A DNA stretch of 64,000 nt from Rhizobium binae (GTDB taxonomy: Bacteria; Pseudomonadota; Alphaproteobacteria; Rhizobiales; Rhizobiaceae). The stretch lies in NCBI RefSeq assembly GCF_017357225.1, contig NZ_CP071605.1, positions 62,001-126,000 on the forward strand. The letters run 5' to 3'. Under the pieces are notes generated by a model that did not search any database, was not told where the DNA came from, and saw nothing but the letters and a program-made list of their open reading frames with translations. Below are positions 32,089-40,302 of this stretch, in pieces (positions within the stretch are counted from its first letter, which is position 1; the number at the start of each line of letters is the position of its first letter). The translations under genes and the position numbers were made by a program.

Positions 32089-33651
32089 ATGCGAGCTGAA
32101 GACCACCGCGGAGACAGCACCCGTCCATTTACCGGCGCCGAATATCTCGCCAGCCTGCGAGACGGGCGTGAGGTCTATATCAACGGCGAGCGAATTGCCG
32201 ACGTCACCACTCATCCGTCGATGCGCAATTCCGCTCGCTCCATCGCTCGGATGTACGATGCTCTGCATGATGAAAAGACGAAGGACCGTCTGACATCGCC
32301 GACCGATACCGGCTCGGGCGGATATACCCACAAATATTTCCGGGTGGCGAAGTCCTCCGCCGACCTCGTCGCCCAGCAGGGCGCCATCGCGGACTGGGCG
32401 CGCATGTCCTACGGCTGGATGGGCCGCACCGCCGACTACAAGGCGGCGCTGATGAACACGCTCGGCGCCAATGCCGACTGGTACGGCCCGTTCAAGGACA
32501 ATGCGCTTTCTTGGCACAAGCGCGCGCAGGAATCCGTGCTGTTCATGAACCACGCGATCGTCAACCCGCCGATCGACCGCCACAAGCCGGCCGACGCCGT
32601 CAAGGATGTCTTCGTTCACATCACCAAAGAAACCGATGCCGGCATCTACGTATCAGGCGCCAAGGTGGTCGCCACCTCGTCGGCGCTGACCCACTATAAT
32701 TTCCTCGCCCAGAGCTCGGCGACGGTGACGGAGGATCCCTCGCTGTCGGTCATGTTCATCGTGCCGATGAACGCGCCAGGGATCAAGATGTTCTGCCGCG
32801 TCTCCTACGAGCAGACCTCCAACACCGTCGGCCACCCGTTTGATTATCCGCTATCGTCGCGCTTCGACGAGAACGACGCGATCCTGGTGCTCGACAATGT
32901 GTTCGTGCCCTGGGAGGATGTGCTGGTACTGCGCGACGCCGCCAAGATCCTCTCGTTCCATCCGGCCTCCGGTTTCATGCACGGCTATTGCTTCCAGGGC
33001 TGTACGCGCTTTGCCGTAAAGCTCGATTTCCTCGCTGGGCTGCTGACCAAGGCGTTGCGCGCGACCGGAGGAGACGCCTTCCGCGGCAATCAGGCGGCAC
33101 TCGGCGAAGTCATTGCGCTGCGCCATATGTTCTGGTCCTTCTCCAATGCCATGGCCTATAATCCGCAGCCCTGGGCAAACGGCGCCGTGCTACCGAACAT
33201 GGAAGCCGCTCTTTCCTACCGCACCTTCATGTCGGAAGCCTATCCCCGCGTCATCGAGACCGTGCGCAAGGTCGTCGCCTCGGGGCTGATCTATCTTCCT
33301 TCCTCGGCGAAGGATTTCGGCAATCCCGAGATCGATCGCTATCTCGCACAATATGTGCGCGGCTCAAACGATATGGGCCATATCGAGCGCATCAAGATCA
33401 TGAAGCTGCTTTGGGATGCGACCGGCACCGAATTCGGCGGCCGCCATGCGCTCTACGAACTTAATTATGCCGGCGCGCCCGAGGAAGTCCGGTTGCAGGT
33501 GCTGAAGGGTGCGGAGCGCGGCGGGCGCCTGAAGGAGATGGAAGCGCTCGTCGATCGCTGCATGAGCGACTATGACGAAAACGGCTGGACCGGCGACACT
33601 TGGCTGGCGCCGCTCGATGAGGCATCCGCCATCCGCAACGCGGCCGAGTGA
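32089..33651 (+). CDS. hpaB: 4-Hydroxyphenylacetate 3-monooxygenase, oxygenase component
   Basis: A 520-residue FADH2-using oxygenase, the same length as enterobacterial HpaB. It hydroxylates 4-hydroxyphenylacetate to homoprotocatechuate with reduced flavin from HpaC. AAGGGAGGA lies just before ATG 32089; longer readings from 31969 run through the promoter. Typical segments are TGAEYLASLRDGREVYINGE, SYGWMGRTADYKAALMNTLG, FVHITKETDAGIYVSGAKVV and RFDENDAILVLDNVFVPWED. The reductase gene follows after 10 bp. Other phenols can be substrates of this family, but the full downstream pathway in this window supports the hpaB call. Confidence 0.92.
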   Translation: MRAEDHRGDSTRPFTGAEYLASLRDGREVYINGERIADVTTHPSMRNSARSIARMYDALHDEKTKDRLTSPTDTGSGGYTHKYFRVAKSSADLVAQQGAIADWARMSYGWMGRTADYKAALMNTLGANADWYGPFKDNALSWHKRAQESVLFMNHAIVNPPIDRHKPADAVKDVFVHITKETDAGIYVSGAKVVATSSALTHYNFLAQSSATVTEDPSLSVMFIVPMNAPGIKMFCRVSYEQTSNTVGHPFDYPLSSRFDENDAILVLDNVFVPWEDVLVLRDAAKILSFHPASGFMHGYCFQGCTRFAVKLDFLAGLLTKALRATGGDAFRGNQAALGEVIALRHMFWSFSNAMAYNPQPWANGAVLPNMEAALSYRTFMSEAYPRVIETVRKVVASGLIYLPSSAKDFGNPEIDRYLAQYVRGSNDMGHIERIKIMKLLWDATGTEFGGRHALYELNYAGAPEEVRLQVLKGAERGGRLKEMEALVDRCMSDYDENGWTGDTWLAPLDEASAIRNAAE

Positions 33652-33661
33652 GGGCGTGACC

Positions 33662-34174
33662 ATGGAGGAGCAAGTCTCGAAAACCGAGTTCCGCAATGCG
33701 ATGGCAAGGGTCTGCGCCCCCGTCAACGTCATCACCACCAACGGACCCGCCGGGCGCGGCGGGTTCACCGCCACCGCGATGTGCAGCGTCACCGACGAAC
33801 CCCCGACGCTGCTCGTCTGCATGAACAGCCGCTCGGCCCAGACGGACCTGTTCTTCGAAAACCGCCGCTTCTGCGTCAACGTGCTGACGCAGGAACACAA
33901 GGATCTCGCCGGCTATTTCGCCGGCCAGCGGGCCGACATGAACGAGCGCTACGCGGCGGCCGATTGGATCACGTTCCGCTCGGGCAGCCAGGCGCTCAGC
34001 GACGCCATCGTCTCCTTCGATTGCCGCCTGACGGAAGTCCGCCTCGTCGGCACGCACAATATCTTCATCGGAGAAGTCATCGATATAAGAAGCCGCGTCG
34101 ATGGCCACGCGCTGCTATACTTCGACCGGAATTATGTGCACGTGCCGACACAGGCCGGCAGCTTCGGAGGATAG
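33662..34174 (+). CDS. hpaC: Flavin reductase component of 4-hydroxyphenylacetate 3-monooxygenase
   Basis: A 170-residue flavin reductase, the usual HpaC length, which uses NADH to supply FADH2 to HpaB. Conserved segments are FRNAMARVCAPVNVITTNG, GFTATAMCSVTDEPPTLLVC and ENRRFCVNVLTQEHKDLA, and GRVDGHALLYFDR-like residues end the fold. Start ATG 33662 is chosen 10 bp after hpaB. A strong TTCG-loop terminator follows, so hpaBC form their own two-gene transcript separate from the rest of the hpa genes. Confidence 0.92.
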   Translation: MEEQVSKTEFRNAMARVCAPVNVITTNGPAGRGGFTATAMCSVTDEPPTLLVCMNSRSAQTDLFFENRRFCVNVLTQEHKDLAGYFAGQRADMNERYAAADWITFRSGSQALSDAIVSFDCRLTEVRLVGTHNIFIGEVIDIRSRVDGHALLYFDRNYVHVPTQAGSFGG

Positions 34175-34207
34175 GCACCGGCCTCTCTTCGATGCGGTTC
34201 AAATACA

Positions 34208-34240
34208 AAAGGATGCGGTCTTCGGACCGCATCCTTTATT
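34208..34240 (+). terminator. Rho-independent terminator after hpaBC
   Basis: AAAGGATGCGGTC and GACCGCATCCTTT pair perfectly over 13 bp around a UUCG tetraloop, followed by ATTGTGT. This is the clearest intrinsic terminator in the window; with its flanking A and T runs it could act in both directions, also serving the converging aldehyde dehydrogenase gene. Confidence 0.85.
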
Positions 34241-34287
34241 GTGTCGCCACCAATGCAGATCTTCCCGTCGGTCCCGCGAATATTCCC

Positions 34288-35766
34288 TCAGAGCTGAATC
34301 CACGCCGTTTTCAGATCGACATATTTATCGAGGGCATGCAGGGATTTGTCGTGGCCGTTGCCCGACTGCTTGACGCCGCCGAGCGGCACGCTGTTGTCGG
34401 CGCCACCATAGGTGTTGACGTGCACGACGCCGGCGCGGATACCACGCACCATCCGGTGAGCGCGCGACAGGTTCGCTGTCCAGACGGCGGAGGCGAGGCC
34501 ATATTCCGTGGCGTTGGCGATTTGCAGGGCGTGCGCCTCCGTCTCGAAGGGAATGATCGACAGGATCGGTCCGAAGACCTCTTCGCGGGCGAGCGTCATG
34601 GACGGTGACACGTCGAAGACGGCCGGGCGCATGTAATAGCCGCCCGTCTCTTCCAGAATGCGCGCGCCGCCGGTGCGCAATTGAGCACCTTCCGACAAGG
34701 CCTGGGCGACGTGTCCGAGGTCCTTCTGCAACTGGATCTCGCTTGAAACCGCGCCGGCCTCGGTCGAAAGCTGCAAGGGGTCCCCGACCTTCATGGCCGC
34801 GGCAATGCCGGCGACCTTTTCCGAAAAAGCCTGGTGGATCGGTTTTTCGACCAGCAGGCGGGAGCCTGCGACGCAGACCTGGCCGGAATTGCGGAAGATG
34901 CCGTAGGCGGAGACCTTGGCGGCCTGATCGAGATCCGGCGCATCGGCAAAGACGATGTTCGGCGATTTGCCGCCGAGTTCCAGATAGACGCGTTTCAGGT
35001 TGGAACGCGCCGAATATTCGAGCAGCCGGCGGCCGACCGGGCCGGAACCGGTAAAGGCGAGCACATCGATATCCATGTGCAGTCCGAGTGCCTCGCCGCT
35101 GACGGCGCCGCGCCCGGTGACGACGTTGAGCACGCCATCCGGCAATCCCGCCTCGGCGCAAAGTTCGGCAAGCCGCAGCAGCGTAAGCGACGCGCCCTCG
35201 GCCGGTTTCAGCACCACGGAATTGCCGGCCGCGAGCGCGGGCGCGATTTTCCAGGCGCCGATCATCATCGGGAAATTCCACGGCACGATGGCGGCGACGA
35301 CGCCCACCGGTTCGCGGTGGACAAGGCCGAGAATGTTGTCGGCGGTCGCTGCAATCTCGCCATAAACCTTGTCGATCGCCTCGGCATAGTAGCGGAAGGT
35401 GCCGGCAGCGCTGCCCGGCTCGGCCTTCAGCGCCATGGAGATTTCCGTGCCGTTGTCGCGCACGCCGAGCACGGCGAGTTCGAGCGCGTTCTTCTCGATC
35501 AGTTCGGCGATCTTCAGCATCACCTTCTTGCGCTCGGCGGGCGCTGCCCGCGACCAGCTGCCCTTTTCGAAGGCGCGCCGCGCCGCCTTGACCGCCTGGT
35601 CGACATCTTCGGCGCCGGCGTCTGCGATCGTCGTCAGCCTCACGCCGTCGATCGGCGAGATGACATCCATCGTGGCGCCGTTTGCGGCCGGGCGCCAGGC
35701 GCCGTCGATGAAAAGCGATTGTAAGGAAACGGGCAATGTCCGCAACCGATCGATCTTGTCCTGCAT
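34288..35766 (-). CDS. Aldehyde dehydrogenase, PuuC/phenylacetaldehyde dehydrogenase type
   Basis: A 492-residue NAD(P)-dependent aldehyde dehydrogenase. Cofactor and catalytic motifs are intact: IVPWNFPMMIGAWKIAPALA, FTGSGPVGRRLL, the catalytic Glu in LELGGKSPNIVF and Cys in NSGQVCVAGSRLLV. The C-terminus (VPLGGVKQSGNGHDKSLHAL) is closest to PuuC-type enzymes that oxidise amine-derived aldehydes. An APC permease gene is 57 bp upstream on the same strand, between hpaBC and the transaminase/kinase operon. I infer that it oxidises an arylacetaldehyde or aminoaldehyde made by those enzymes. Confidence 0.85.
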   Translation of the reverse strand: MQDKIDRLRTLPVSLQSLFIDGAWRPAANGATMDVISPIDGVRLTTIADAGAEDVDQAVKAARRAFEKGSWSRAAPAERKKVMLKIAELIEKNALELAVLGVRDNGTEISMALKAEPGSAAGTFRYYAEAIDKVYGEIAATADNILGLVHREPVGVVAAIVPWNFPMMIGAWKIAPALAAGNSVVLKPAEGASLTLLRLAELCAEAGLPDGVLNVVTGRGAVSGEALGLHMDIDVLAFTGSGPVGRRLLEYSARSNLKRVYLELGGKSPNIVFADAPDLDQAAKVSAYGIFRNSGQVCVAGSRLLVEKPIHQAFSEKVAGIAAAMKVGDPLQLSTEAGAVSSEIQLQKDLGHVAQALSEGAQLRTGGARILEETGGYYMRPAVFDVSPSMTLAREEVFGPILSIIPFETEAHALQIANATEYGLASAVWTANLSRAHRMVRGIRAGVVHVNTYGGADNSVPLGGVKQSGNGHDKSLHALDKYVDLKTAWIQL

Positions 35767-35823
35767 ATCATGCCCTCATAGAAAAAGGGTGGCGGATAGC
35801 TCCGCCACCGTTGATGGGATGCC

Positions 35824-37278
35824 TCAGGCTTCCTGGCCGGCGCCGAGTCGGGCAAAACCGATGGCATCCGCCGATTTCAGCCGCGCCGCCGCCAGCAGCC
35901 CGATAATTCCGGCGATCAGCACGAGACCTGGCAGGAGCACGGCGAGCACGCCGTTGGCGCCGGCGATCGCGCCGAAATTCGCCGAGATATAATAGACCAA
36001 TGCCAGCAGGATCAGTCCTGTCACGACGGGCAAGATCTTGACGGCCAGGACATTGTGTTCGAGCCCAGGATTGCGGCTGAAGAACACAACGATCGCGAAG
36101 GCCGTGAAGGCCATCAGCAGGATGATAGCGAGCGTCGCGACATTGGTCAGCCACGAAAACAGCGCCAGAACAGGATCCTGGCCGGTCAGCGCAAAGAGCG
36201 CCACGACGAGAATCGCAATGACGGTCTGGATGATCGAGCCGACATGCGGGCTCTGGAAAACCGGATGGGTGACGCCGACGGACTTCGGCAGCAGGCCCTC
36301 GCGGCCGGCGACATACATGTAGCGTGCAACGCCGTTGTGGAAGGCAAGGACGCCGGCAAACAGGCTGGTGATGAAGAGGACGCTCATCACCACGGTGATC
36401 CAGTGGCCGACATAACGCTCGGCGAGGCCGAATAGGAAGGTCGTGGGATCGGCGAGGCCCTGAAGCTCGGGCACCAACTTGTCGACGCCGGCGCCGTTCA
36501 CCATCAGCCAGGAGGTCAGCATGTAGAAGAGGCCGATGATCAGCACGGAGATATAGGTGGCGCGGGGCACGGTCTTCTGCGGTTCGCGCGCTTCCTCGCT
36601 GTAGATGGTCGTTGCCTCGAAGCCGATGAAGGCGGCAAAGCAGAACAGCAGGCCGATGGCCGGCGTACCGCTCCAGAAGGCGGCGAGCGTGAACGGCGCG
36701 GCGGAGAGGCCGGCATCGCCGCCCTTGACGAAGATCGCGGCGTCGATGACGAGGACGACGAGATATTCGAGGATGACGAGCACCGTCAGCACCTTGGCCG
36801 AGAGATCGACCCGGCGGTAGCCGAAAACGGCGACGAAGGCGATGCCGATATAGCTCCAGACCCACCAGGGAAGGTCGAGGCCGATCTGCTCGGCGAAAAA
36901 ACCTCTGGTCGCCGCGCCGAAGAGGCCGAGAACCCCGATCTGCATGGCATTATAGGCGAGGATCGCGATCAGCGCGGCCGCCCCGCCCATGAGGCCGCCG
37001 AGCCCCTGCGCGGTATAGGCATAGAAGGCGCCGGCATTGCGGATATGACGCGCCATGGCGACGTAGCCGACGGCAAACAGCAGCAGGATGCCGGTCACCA
37101 GCAGGAAGGTCAGCGGAATGCCCGGCCCGTTGCCGAGCATCATCGACAGCGGCACGCCGCCGGCGACCGCCGTCAGTGGTGCGGCGGCTGAAACCACCAG
37201 GAAGGTCACGGCGCCGACGCCGAGACTGTTCTTGCGCAGCTGGTTCTCAGCCGGGCCTTGCGAATTTTGCGTATTCAT
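35824..37278 (-). CDS. APC-superfamily amino acid/amine permease
   Basis: A 484-residue membrane protein with about twelve hydrophobic segments. The first helix region SLGVGAVTFLVVSAAAPLTA and the early GNGPGIPLTFLLVTGILLLFA are typical of APC-family transporters. FCFAAFIGFEATTIYSEEAREPQKTVPRA carries the conserved APC helix 6-7 motif. It is first in a two-gene minus-strand transcript with the aldehyde dehydrogenase. It probably imports the amine that the adjacent transaminase, kinase and lyase consume. The divergent gap to the IclR gene holds inverted repeats. Confidence 0.88.
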   Translation of the reverse strand: MNTQNSQGPAENQLRKNSLGVGAVTFLVVSAAAPLTAVAGGVPLSMMLGNGPGIPLTFLLVTGILLLFAVGYVAMARHIRNAGAFYAYTAQGLGGLMGGAAALIAILAYNAMQIGVLGLFGAATRGFFAEQIGLDLPWWVWSYIGIAFVAVFGYRRVDLSAKVLTVLVILEYLVVLVIDAAIFVKGGDAGLSAAPFTLAAFWSGTPAIGLLFCFAAFIGFEATTIYSEEAREPQKTVPRATYISVLIIGLFYMLTSWLMVNGAGVDKLVPELQGLADPTTFLFGLAERYVGHWITVVMSVLFITSLFAGVLAFHNGVARYMYVAGREGLLPKSVGVTHPVFQSPHVGSIIQTVIAILVVALFALTGQDPVLALFSWLTNVATLAIILLMAFTAFAIVVFFSRNPGLEHNVLAVKILPVVTGLILLALVYYISANFGAIAGANGVLAVLLPGLVLIAGIIGLLAAARLKSADAIGFARLGAGQEA

Positions 37279-37406
37279 CTGTCTTCGTTCCCCTTGTGTC
37301 AGAGTATCCGATCATCGCTGCGATTGCGCGCAGGCGACCTCCACCAGAACCGGACTGACGAGCGGGGTTTTCGGCTTTTGTTGATTTTGCCGCCGTCAGC
37401 GCTTAT

Positions 37407-37437
37407 GGTTCATTATTTGAACCTTAGCTTCAAATAT
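37407..37437. promoter_or_regulatory. Overlapping inverted repeats between APC permease and IclR genes
   Basis: GGTTCA-TTATT-TGAACC (37407-37423) overlaps TTGAA-CCTTAGC-TTCAA (about 37417-37433) in an AT-rich part of the 321-bp divergent gap. This is a natural binding site for the adjacent IclR regulator, controlling both transcripts. The remainder of the gap shows no gene. Confidence 0.5.
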
Positions 37438-37599
37438 AGACTTGCAAACAATCCCAGCCTCTGTCAAGTTATTTCGCATGTTAAGTATCTTGGGTCGCCG
37501 CTATCATGCGGCATCACAGGGTTTGCGGGCTGATCTGACGGATGGCGTAAAGCCGGATGCGACAGGCCGGGACATGAAGCCCACCCAAGAGGAAGAACG

Positions 37600-38385
37600 A
37601 TGAGCACGATCGGAAAGGCGCTTTCATTGCTGGACACCCTGTCACGGCTGGACAAGGAAGTGGGTCTGACAGACATCGCCCGCCTGTGTTCGCTCGACAA
37701 GGCAACGGCACGGCGCTTCCTGGTGGAACTGGAAAAACACGGTTTCATCGAGCAGGACGCCGATAGCCGCCGCTACAGGATCGGATCGGCGCCGGTTCGG
37801 CTCGCCCGCATCCGCGAGGCGCGCTATCCCTTCTTGCGGGTTGCCGTGCCCTTCATAAAGACGCTCGCCGAATCCTCGGCGGAGACGGTGCATCTTTCCG
37901 AATTTTCCGGCGGCAAGCTGTCGACCATCCATGTGGAAGATCCGCCGCGCGCGCATCGCATCATCGTCGATGTCGGCAGCATCCTGCCCCTTCACGCCAC
38001 TGCATCCGGCCTTGCCTTCCTCGCCTTCTGCCCGCCCAAGGAGATCGACGCAGCGCTTCAAAAGCCGCTCGAAAAATTCACCGATCATACGGTCGTCGAT
38101 CCCGAAATGATCCGCGGTCTGCTCGGGGAGACGGCCGCACGCGGCTTTTCGATCTGCCATCAGGGCCTCGAAGCCGGCGTCATCAGCGTCGCTGCACCCG
38201 TGCGCGCGCCGGACGGGCGGCCGGTGGGCTGCGTGGCAATCGCAGCCCCGCTCTCGCGCACCACGAAGACGGCTATTCACGAATTCGGCTCCCAGGCGGC
38301 AGCGGCGGCCAACGACATTTCAGAAAAATACTACGGGTCGGAAAGGCTCATGGGAACCAGTCCAAACATCAGGAGGAGAGATTGA
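37600..38385 (+). CDS. IclR-family transcriptional regulator
   Basis: A 261-residue regulator. The N-terminal winged helix is IGKALSLLDTLSRLDKEVGL and LCSLDKATARRFLVELEKHGF. The C-terminal GAF-like effector domain has GSILPLHATASGLAFLAFCP and RGFSICHQGLEAGVISVAAPV. GAGGAAG precedes the ATG. Its ATGA overlap with the next gene places it first in the operon IclR-Tm1-HAD-transaminase-lyase-kinase. It probably controls that operon and the divergent permease-dehydrogenase pair, with the amine or a metabolite as effector. Confidence 0.9.
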   Translation: MSTIGKALSLLDTLSRLDKEVGLTDIARLCSLDKATARRFLVELEKHGFIEQDADSRRYRIGSAPVRLARIREARYPFLRVAVPFIKTLAESSAETVHLSEFSGGKLSTIHVEDPPRAHRIIVDVGSILPLHATASGLAFLAFCPPKEIDAALQKPLEKFTDHTVVDPEMIRGLLGETAARGFSICHQGLEAGVISVAAPVRAPDGRPVGCVAIAAPLSRTTKTAIHEFGSQAAAAANDISEKYYGSERLMGTSPNIRRRD

Positions 38386-39638
38386 TGAGCCCCGCGGCTG
38401 CCTTGCCAAGGATCCTCGTCGTCGGAACCGGTGACACCAAATGCGATGAACTGCAATTCATGGCGTCTGTCATCGCCGAGGCCGGCGGGGAGCCCGTCAT
38501 GGTCGATGTCAGCATTCTCGGCGACCCGCCTTACGTTCCCGATTATTCCAAGCACGACATCGCCAAGGCCGCCGCCACCTCGATTGCGGCGATCGCCGAA
38601 AGCGGCGATGAAAACAGCGCCATGGCGGCGATGGCGAGCGGTGCGGCGGCGCTGACGCTGCGGCTCTACAGGGAGGGGCTCGTCGACGGCATCATCGTGC
38701 TCGGCGGCTCGATGGGCACGGATCTGGCCCTCGATGTCGCCGCTGTCCTGCCGCTCGGCGTGCCGAAATTCGTGGTCTCGACCATCGCCTATTCCCATCT
38801 GATCCCACCCGAGCGCATCGCGCCGGATCTGATGATGATCCTGTGGGCCGGCGGCCTCTACGGGCTCAACAGCATCTGCCGCTCGGTGCTGTCGCAGGCC
38901 TGCGGCGCCGTCGTCGGCGCGGCAAAGCACGGAACCAAACCGGATCGCACCCGCCCGCTGATCGGCATGACCTCGCTCGGCTCTTCCTGCCTGAAATATA
39001 TGAAGCATCTGCGGCCCGAAATGGAAAAGCGCGGTTACGACCTCGCCGTCTTCCATGCCACCGGCATGGGCGGCCGCGCTTTCGAAGCCATCGCCGCTGA
39101 GGCCGGCTTTGCCGCCGTCTTCGATTTCTGCATCCAGGAGGTCAGCAATCACCATTACGGCACTGTGGTGACATCTGGGCCGGACAGGCTCGAAAATGCC
39201 GGCCGCGCCGGCATTCCGCAGATCGTTGCGCCCGGCGCCGTCGACATGGTCGATCTCCAGGCCTGGCAGACGCTGCCGGATATTTTCGCCGATCGCCCCT
39301 ACCATGCCCATAACCGGCTGATCGGATCGGTGACGACCTCGCCGGACGGGCGTCGGGAAGTGGCACGGGTGATTGGCCGGAAACTGGCGGGGGCCGAGGC
39401 CAGGGTCGCCTTCCTGCTGCCGACCGAAGGGCTGCAGGAATGGGACAAGCCGGAGGAGCCGCTGCATGATCCGGAAGGCCTTGCCGCCTTCCTCGACGAG
39501 ATGCGCCGCGTAATCCCGCCATCCGTCACGTTCCAGGAAGTCGAGGCGCATATCAATTCTTCATCCTTTTCGGCCGCAGCCCTTGCCGTTTTCGACAGCT
39601 GGGTGGCCGAGGGCATCATCCCGGAAGGACGGCCATGA
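38382..39638 (+). CDS. Tm-1-like ATP-binding domain protein (UPF0261 family)
   Basis: A 418-residue member of the UPF0261/Tm-1 family, named after the tomato virus-resistance protein. It has an N-terminal Rossmann-like domain (ILVVGTGDTKCDELQFM, IIVLGGSMGTDLALDVA) and a second domain with GMTSLGSSCLKYM, VFHATGMGGRAFE and QIVAPGAVDMV. The biochemical function in bacteria is not established. It overlaps both neighbours by 4 bp, so it is tightly coupled to the transaminase/kinase pathway. An ATP-dependent step on a pathway intermediate is possible but unproven. Confidence 0.8.
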   Translation: MMSPAAALPRILVVGTGDTKCDELQFMASVIAEAGGEPVMVDVSILGDPPYVPDYSKHDIAKAAATSIAAIAESGDENSAMAAMASGAAALTLRLYREGLVDGIIVLGGSMGTDLALDVAAVLPLGVPKFVVSTIAYSHLIPPERIAPDLMMILWAGGLYGLNSICRSVLSQACGAVVGAAKHGTKPDRTRPLIGMTSLGSSCLKYMKHLRPEMEKRGYDLAVFHATGMGGRAFEAIAAEAGFAAVFDFCIQEVSNHHYGTVVTSGPDRLENAGRAGIPQIVAPGAVDMVDLQAWQTLPDIFADRPYHAHNRLIGSVTTSPDGRREVARVIGRKLAGAEARVAFLLPTEGLQEWDKPEEPLHDPEGLAAFLDEMRRVIPPSVTFQEVEAHINSSSFSAAALAVFDSWVAEGIIPEGRP

Positions 39639-40285
39639 CAGGCGAACGCGCCCTCATTCTCGATTTCGGCGGCGTGGTCACCCGTACCCTGTTCGAGACG
39701 CATGGCATCACGGAGCGCACGCTCGGCCTTCCCCGGGGCTCGCTCACCTGGCTCGGTCCGTTCGACACCGCGACCGACCCGCTCTGGGTGAAAATGCAGA
39801 ACCGCGAGATAACCGAACGCGATTATTGGCTGACGCGCGCCGGCGAAGTCGGACGCCTGGTTGGCGAGAACTGGGCCGACATGCAGACCTTCGTGCGTCG
39901 CGCCCGCGGCGCCGAGCCCGAACTGGTGCTGCGGCCGGAAGCCCGCGACGCCATCCTGAAGGCCAAGAAAGCGGGATTGAAGCTCGCCATCCTGTCGAAC
40001 GAACTCGATCTCTTCTACGGCGTCGAGTTTCGCAAACGCTTCCCGCTGATCGACCTCTTCGACGTCATCGCCGACGCCACCTACACCAAGATCCTGAAGC
40101 CCGATCCGCGCGCCTACGAGCAGGTGCTGACCGAACTCGGCCTGCCGCGCGAAGCCTGCGTTTTCGTGGACGACCAGAAGAAGAACATCGAAGGCGCCGA
40201 AGCCGTCGGATTGCCGCATGTGCATTTCGACGTCACCCGCCCTGCCGAAAGCTATGCCCGCGCACTTGCCATGCTGGGCCTCTGA
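39635..40285 (+). CDS. HAD-family hydrolase without the usual general-acid aspartate
   Basis: A 216-residue haloacid dehalogenase-like protein. Motif I is LILDFGGVVT: the nucleophile Asp is present but the usual second Asp two residues later is Gly, so phosphatase activity may be weak or altered. Motif II Ser (AILSNEL), motif III Lys (YTKILKPDPRAYEQVL) and motif IV (VFVDDQKKN) are intact. It overlaps the Tm-1-like gene by 4 bp and is 17 bp before the transaminase. In an operon with a kinase it may remove or transfer phosphate from a side product; this is speculation. Confidence 0.8.
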   Translation: MTGERALILDFGGVVTRTLFETHGITERTLGLPRGSLTWLGPFDTATDPLWVKMQNREITERDYWLTRAGEVGRLVGENWADMQTFVRRARGAEPELVLRPEARDAILKAKKAGLKLAILSNELDLFYGVEFRKRFPLIDLFDVIADATYTKILKPDPRAYEQVLTELGLPREACVFVDDQKKNIEGAEAVGLPHVHFDVTRPAESYARALAMLGL

Positions 40286-40302
40286 ACCCGAGAGGAATTC
40301 CG

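Noticed and set aside
39583..40302. Upstream extension of the omega-transaminase frame
   Set aside because: The added 240 codons overlap the HAD gene in another frame and are arginine-rich; the ATG at 40303 has a good ribosome site and the normal protein start.
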